In this document: positions 60,775 to 64,000 of the stretch, in pieces | Numbering within the stretch: the first letter of the stretch is position 1 | Layout: every line of letters begins with the position of its first letter | Source of the DNA: an uncultured Lachnospiraceae bacterium | GTDB lineage: Bacteria; Bacillota; Clostridia; Lachnospirales; Lachnospiraceae | Direction of reading: 5' to 3' | Assembly: GCA_958428365.1 (NCBI GenBank) | Contig: CAUAFT010000014.1 | Span: forward strand, 1-64,000 | Length of the DNA: 64,000 nt | Made by a program: the position numbers and the translations under genes | Notes under the pieces: model-generated | The model's database searches: none | Seen by the model: the letters and a program-made list of their open reading frames with translations, nothing else | What the model was told of the DNA's origin: nothing

Positions 60775-63018
60775 ATGAAGAAAAAGCGGTTAAAGAAAGT
60801 AACTTCTATAGTGATGGTTGGCATTTTGATATTTTGTACCCTGACGGGATGCAAAAAGGAGGAAAAGGAAGAGAGCTCTAAGACAGCGAAGGGAAGATAT
60901 GTGGAGGAATTTGTAGAGCTGCCACTCAAGGAAGGAGAACGGGGAGTGAGCCTGTTACAAAAGAGGGATGGAGGTCTGAAAATATATACCTATCTTCCGG
61001 AAGAAAAGAAGTATCAGGCATATGAGACCTCGGATGGAATTCAGTATACAGATGGAAAAGCAGACTGGCTCAACAGCGCCATCGGAGGAAAGGACTGTTA
61101 CCTGAAGGATATTTTTCAAGGGGAAGACGGCAGCGAATACGCCCTTTACTATATGGATGAGACCCTGCATCTGATAAAGACTGCGGATGGTACACAGGCA
61201 CAAGAGGTCCTGCCGGAACTTTTTGGAGACCTGCTGGGAGTGGACATGGTAAGGGTCATGGAAAACGGAGACATTGCAGCAAGCAATGCCTTAGAGGGAA
61301 AGCTGGATGTCTATTCGGCAGAGGACGGCAGTCATTTGACGAGCATGGAACAGGGATGTATCTCTACTTCGGATGTAAAATTGTTCGACTGCAAAAATGG
61401 AAAAGCCATCGTGCTAAATAAGGCGCTGGACGGTTTTACGGTCTATGACGTGGAAAAGGAAGAGGCAATCCAGGAGTTTTCCTATGGAAGTATGAAGGAA
61501 GGGGACGGCGTCCTGAAGTTCGGCGGGGAGGAGGACTGCTTTTTGCTGAACAGCCAGGGGCTGCACCACATCAACAAGAATGGTTCCACGGTGGAGACGC
61601 TCATTGAGGGAGATATGGCTTCCATGGGAGATGCCTCCATGGAGGAAGTGGGCTTTGCCATCGGGGAGAATCAGGATTATTTTGTACTTTATAATCAGGA
61701 AAATCAGGGAATGCTTGCTCACTATGTCTATGACAAAGAGGCGAAGGTAAGTGCGGATAAACAGCTTACCATTTATGGACTGGAAGAGAATAAGACCATC
61801 AAGCAGGCGGTTTCCAGATTCCAAAAAGCACACCCGGACGTAAAGGTAAATTATAAGACAGGGAGCCAGCAGGAGACCAGTACCACAAAGGCGGATCAGA
61901 TTCGTGTGTTGAATACGGAGCTGTTAAGTGGAAATGGGGCGGATATATTAGTCCTGGACGGACTTCCGGTGGATTCCTATATAGAAAAGGGAGTTCTGGA
62001 GGATATGACGGATTTTTATGAAGCACTCTCAAAGGAAAGTCCCCTGTTAGAAAATATTAAGAAAAGCATGAAAACAGACGGGGTGTATGGAATGCCCGCC
62101 CGGGTGAAGGTGCTTGGCATCTATGGAACAGAGGAAGAGATTCAGGCGATGAAGTCACTGAAAAATCTGGAAGCATTTTTAAACAGTTCCACAGATAATC
62201 AGCTGTTAAACGCCACTTCCTATGAACAGTATCTGAAACTTTTGCTGACAATGAATTATAAGGAGCTGTTCCCGGATTCTGAAGAAAAAGCATTTTCAGA
62301 AAAAACGTTGCAGGACTTGTTAAAGACCACCAAAAAACTTGGCGAGGCGATGGGCGTAGAGTCCTATACGATGACAGAGTTCTATCTGAAAAGGATGCCG
62401 GATCTGACGGAGGAGACCCTGCAAAAGGAGATGGGAGCGGACGTCCTCAAAAGCATTGGCACCAACAATGATATGGATGCGAGAAACAAAAAGCAGGCAG
62501 TCATTGTGGAAGCAGGGGGAACCTATGATTTGATGATGCCATGTGCAGTTATGCAGGAACTTGGCGCACAGCCTCAGGGAATCCATGAACTTTACATCCC
62601 AAATGGCATTGTGGGTATGAACAGCGGATCAAAAAATAAAGAACTGGCAAAAGAGTTTTTGACATTGTTGTTTTCAGAAGAGATACAGTCTCTGGATTTA
62701 GGGGACGGTTTCCCTGTGAATGAAAATGCCCTGGAGAGCTGGTGCCAGAAGGAAAGTTCGGAGGACGGAGCTGGTCTGGCAGTTGCAGGCAGTGATGAGA
62801 ATGGAGAAATGTTCAGCGCCTCCGAGCCGGACGGCACGCAGATACGGCCTTTTGCGGAGATTGAAAAGGCGGCGGATACGCCGGTACAGATAGAGGAAGC
62901 CATTCTGGAGGTGATTGTAGATGAAGGAACCTCATATTTCAAGGGTGAAAAATCATTGGAAGAAGCTGTTTCGAGTATCACGAATAAAACAGAGACCTAC
63001 CTCCGGGAACAACAGTAA
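60775..63018 (+). CDS. Lipoprotein solute-binding protein with extra N-terminal domain
   Basis: 747 aa. A lipoprotein signal (basic start, IVMVGILIFCTLTGC with lipobox LTGC, lipidated C26) is followed by about 300 residues of repetitive beta-type sequence, then a family-1-type sugar-binding protein fold (QLTIYGLEENKTIKQAVSRF ... DILVLDGLPVDSYIEKG ... GMNSGSKNKELAKEFLTLLF). Normal binding proteins have about 430 aa, so the front domain is an addition, possibly a propeller-like ligand domain. It anchors outside the cell and feeds the two permeases. AAAGGAGG ribosome site. The regulator boxes at 60568-60618 lie upstream. Confidence 0.88.
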   Translation: MKKKRLKKVTSIVMVGILIFCTLTGCKKEEKEESSKTAKGRYVEEFVELPLKEGERGVSLLQKRDGGLKIYTYLPEEKKYQAYETSDGIQYTDGKADWLNSAIGGKDCYLKDIFQGEDGSEYALYYMDETLHLIKTADGTQAQEVLPELFGDLLGVDMVRVMENGDIAASNALEGKLDVYSAEDGSHLTSMEQGCISTSDVKLFDCKNGKAIVLNKALDGFTVYDVEKEEAIQEFSYGSMKEGDGVLKFGGEEDCFLLNSQGLHHINKNGSTVETLIEGDMASMGDASMEEVGFAIGENQDYFVLYNQENQGMLAHYVYDKEAKVSADKQLTIYGLEENKTIKQAVSRFQKAHPDVKVNYKTGSQQETSTTKADQIRVLNTELLSGNGADILVLDGLPVDSYIEKGVLEDMTDFYEALSKESPLLENIKKSMKTDGVYGMPARVKVLGIYGTEEEIQAMKSLKNLEAFLNSSTDNQLLNATSYEQYLKLLLTMNYKELFPDSEEKAFSEKTLQDLLKTTKKLGEAMGVESYTMTEFYLKRMPDLTEETLQKEMGADVLKSIGTNNDMDARNKKQAVIVEAGGTYDLMMPCAVMQELGAQPQGIHELYIPNGIVGMNSGSKNKELAKEFLTLLFSEEIQSLDLGDGFPVNENALESWCQKESSEDGAGLAVAGSDENGEMFSASEPDGTQIRPFAEIEKAADTPVQIEEAILEVIVDEGTSYFKGEKSLEEAVSSITNKTETYLREQQ

Positions 63019-63853
63019 AAAAGCGTGGTTCTTTCTGATCCCAAGTCTGGTTGGGACAGGGATATTCACCGCAGTTCCCTTTTTGGATGTCATAAGAAGG
63101 TCTTTTACGGAGGCTTTTTCCAATCGGTTTGTGGGAATTGCGAATTACAGATCCGTATTTCAAAATGAGGCGTTCTTGCTGGCGGTGAAGAATACCCTGC
63201 GTTTTCTTGGAACCTGCATTCCGCTGTTGATCTTATCCTCCCTTATACTGGCGCTTATGATACAGCAGATGGGAAGGAGGAAACGGGGATTTCAGGCGGC
63301 GTTTCTGATACCGATGGCAGTGCCGATTGCCTCCGTGGTACTTTTCTGGAGGCTGGTGTTTGACAAAAACGGATTTCTGAATAGGGCGATGGAGTTTTTT
63401 TCTCTGACGGCGGTTGATTGGATGAATGAGGGGACGGCGTTCTATGTTCTGGTCATCAGCTATCTTTGGAAAAATATGGGATATTTTATTGTCCTGTGGC
63501 TGGCAGGTTTGAACGGAATCCCGGTGTCCTATTATGAGGCGGCAAAAGTGGACGGGGCGAGTGATTGGAAGTGTTTTTTCTACATCACGCTTCCGCAACT
63601 GGCGCCTTCGTTTATGATGATTACGGTTCTGGCGTTTGTCAATTCCTTTAAGGTATTTCGGGAGGCGTATCTCATTGCGGGGGATTATCCCCATAAAAGT
63701 ATCTATATGCTGCAGCATCTGTTCAACAACTGGTTTGTAAGTCTGGATATCCAGAAGATGAGTACGGCAGCAGTGGCGCTGGCAGTTTCTATCGGTGTGC
63801 TGATCGGCGGATCTGTCATTTTGGAAAAGAAAATAGGAAGTGAGGATAGATGA
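62921..63853 (+). CDS. Sugar-type ABC permease (MalF-like)
   Basis: 310 aa with six membrane helices (AWFFLIPSLVGTGIFTAVPF first) and the permease EAA loop YYEAAKVDGASDWKCFFYITLP. It pairs with the permease starting at 63850. The start ATG 62921 lies 98 bases inside the binding-protein gene, and a strong GGAGGTGA stands 6 bases before it, so I keep the overlapping start; a later start would lose the basic N-terminus. Its stop overlaps the next ATG (ATGA). Confidence 0.9.
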   Translation: MKEPHISRVKNHWKKLFRVSRIKQRPTSGNNSKKAWFFLIPSLVGTGIFTAVPFLDVIRRSFTEAFSNRFVGIANYRSVFQNEAFLLAVKNTLRFLGTCIPLLILSSLILALMIQQMGRRKRGFQAAFLIPMAVPIASVVLFWRLVFDKNGFLNRAMEFFSLTAVDWMNEGTAFYVLVISYLWKNMGYFIVLWLAGLNGIPVSYYEAAKVDGASDWKCFFYITLPQLAPSFMMITVLAFVNSFKVFREAYLIAGDYPHKSIYMLQHLFNNWFVSLDIQKMSTAAVALAVSIGVLIGGSVILEKKIGSEDR

Positions 63854-64000
63854 AAAAAAGAGTGTTGTTTCTTACCCTGTGTATGGTCGGTATCTTTTTT
63901 GTCCTGCCTCTGGTTTTGATGTTCACCAGCTCTTTTATGGGAGCGGGGGAGTTGACGGAGACCTATGGAGGGGTGTTGAGGGAGGGGGAGGAAAATATCC
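63850..64000 (+). CDS. Second ABC permease (MalG-like), cut by the window end
   Basis: The first 50 codons are visible: a basic start and a membrane helix (VLFLTLCMVGIFFVLPLVLMF) followed by TSSFMGAGEL, as in the second permease of sugar ABC transporters. ATGA overlap with the first permease; GAGGATAG upstream. The rest lies beyond the window. Confidence 0.8.
   Translation, partial: MKKRVLFLTLCMVGIFFVLPLVLMFTSSFMGAGELTETYGGVLREGEENI

Noticed and set aside
1..64000. CRISPR array or tRNA genes
   Set aside because: No series of regularly spaced identical repeats and no cloverleaf with a GGTTCGAATC-type arm was found; the 34-35-bp repeat at 41648 has only 2.3 copies and no unique spacers.

Overview
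The window looks like a Firmicutes chromosome, most likely a gut Lachnospiraceae or related Clostridia species. The housekeeping part is of moderate to low G+C, ribosome binding sites are strong AGGAGG types, and the gene families are typical of that group: FliB-like lysine methylase, EFR1 ferredoxin, TSCPD-domain protein, ThiT, DUF5808, LytTR/GHKL pair, clostridial-type SecA. No rRNA, tRNA or CRISPR array was seen. The genus assignment is inference only.

Bases 1-5560 are mobile-element debris. They hold an IS256-type transposase, a minus-strand module (small membrane protein, XRE regulator, P-loop ATPase), an ICE-type excisionase with a truncated tyrosine recombinase joined to the tail of a response-regulator gene, and a Phd/RelE-type toxin-antitoxin pair. 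Bases 5772-18391 are strikingly A+T-rich and hold two large defence-type operons. The first encodes a primase-polymerase/reverse-transcriptase fusion and an 850-aa partner of unknown function; it resembles the defence RT group I recall as UG10/DRT7. The second is a complete three-gene pPIWI-RE island (PD-(D/E)XK nuclease with zinc ribbon, DinG-like Fe-S helicase, pPIWI-RE protein). It has its own promoter and a structured leader ending in an intrinsic terminator just before the first gene. The 3' end of this island abuts, in a different reading frame, a 5'-truncated phospholipase-D-like gene of a restriction-modification cluster (18391-23657), so the island seems to have replaced the front of an older defence operon. 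Together these make a layered defence island.

Bases 23654-34988 hold a FliB-like methylase, an HxlR-controlled redox operon (nitroreductase, EFR1 ferredoxin, quinone reductase), recQ, a glyoxalase-fold protein, an AbrB/PIN toxin-antitoxin pair next to a mobile-element remnant, and an AgrA/AgrC-like two-component system.

Bases 35191-48885 hold yaaA coupled to a SF1 helicase with a C-terminal DUF2726-like domain, a YaiI-like protein, an Mrr-like endonuclease, a DUF2798 membrane protein behind a structured RNA, an MFS transporter behind a short ORF and tandem repeats, endonuclease III, a PLD fragment, a GGDEF protein, a DUF5808 protein, thiT and a TSCPD protein. A well-delimited non-coding transcript lies at about 48193-48516 on the minus strand.

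Bases 49093-64000 hold secA, an orphan response regulator divergent from a Gld-like ABC transporter operon with response-regulator-type direct repeats between them, a tandem NTF2-like protein divergent from an HxlR regulator, and a complete two-component system divergent from a sugar-type ABC transporter that runs off the end of the window. The shared region between the last two carries matched repeats at both -35 positions.
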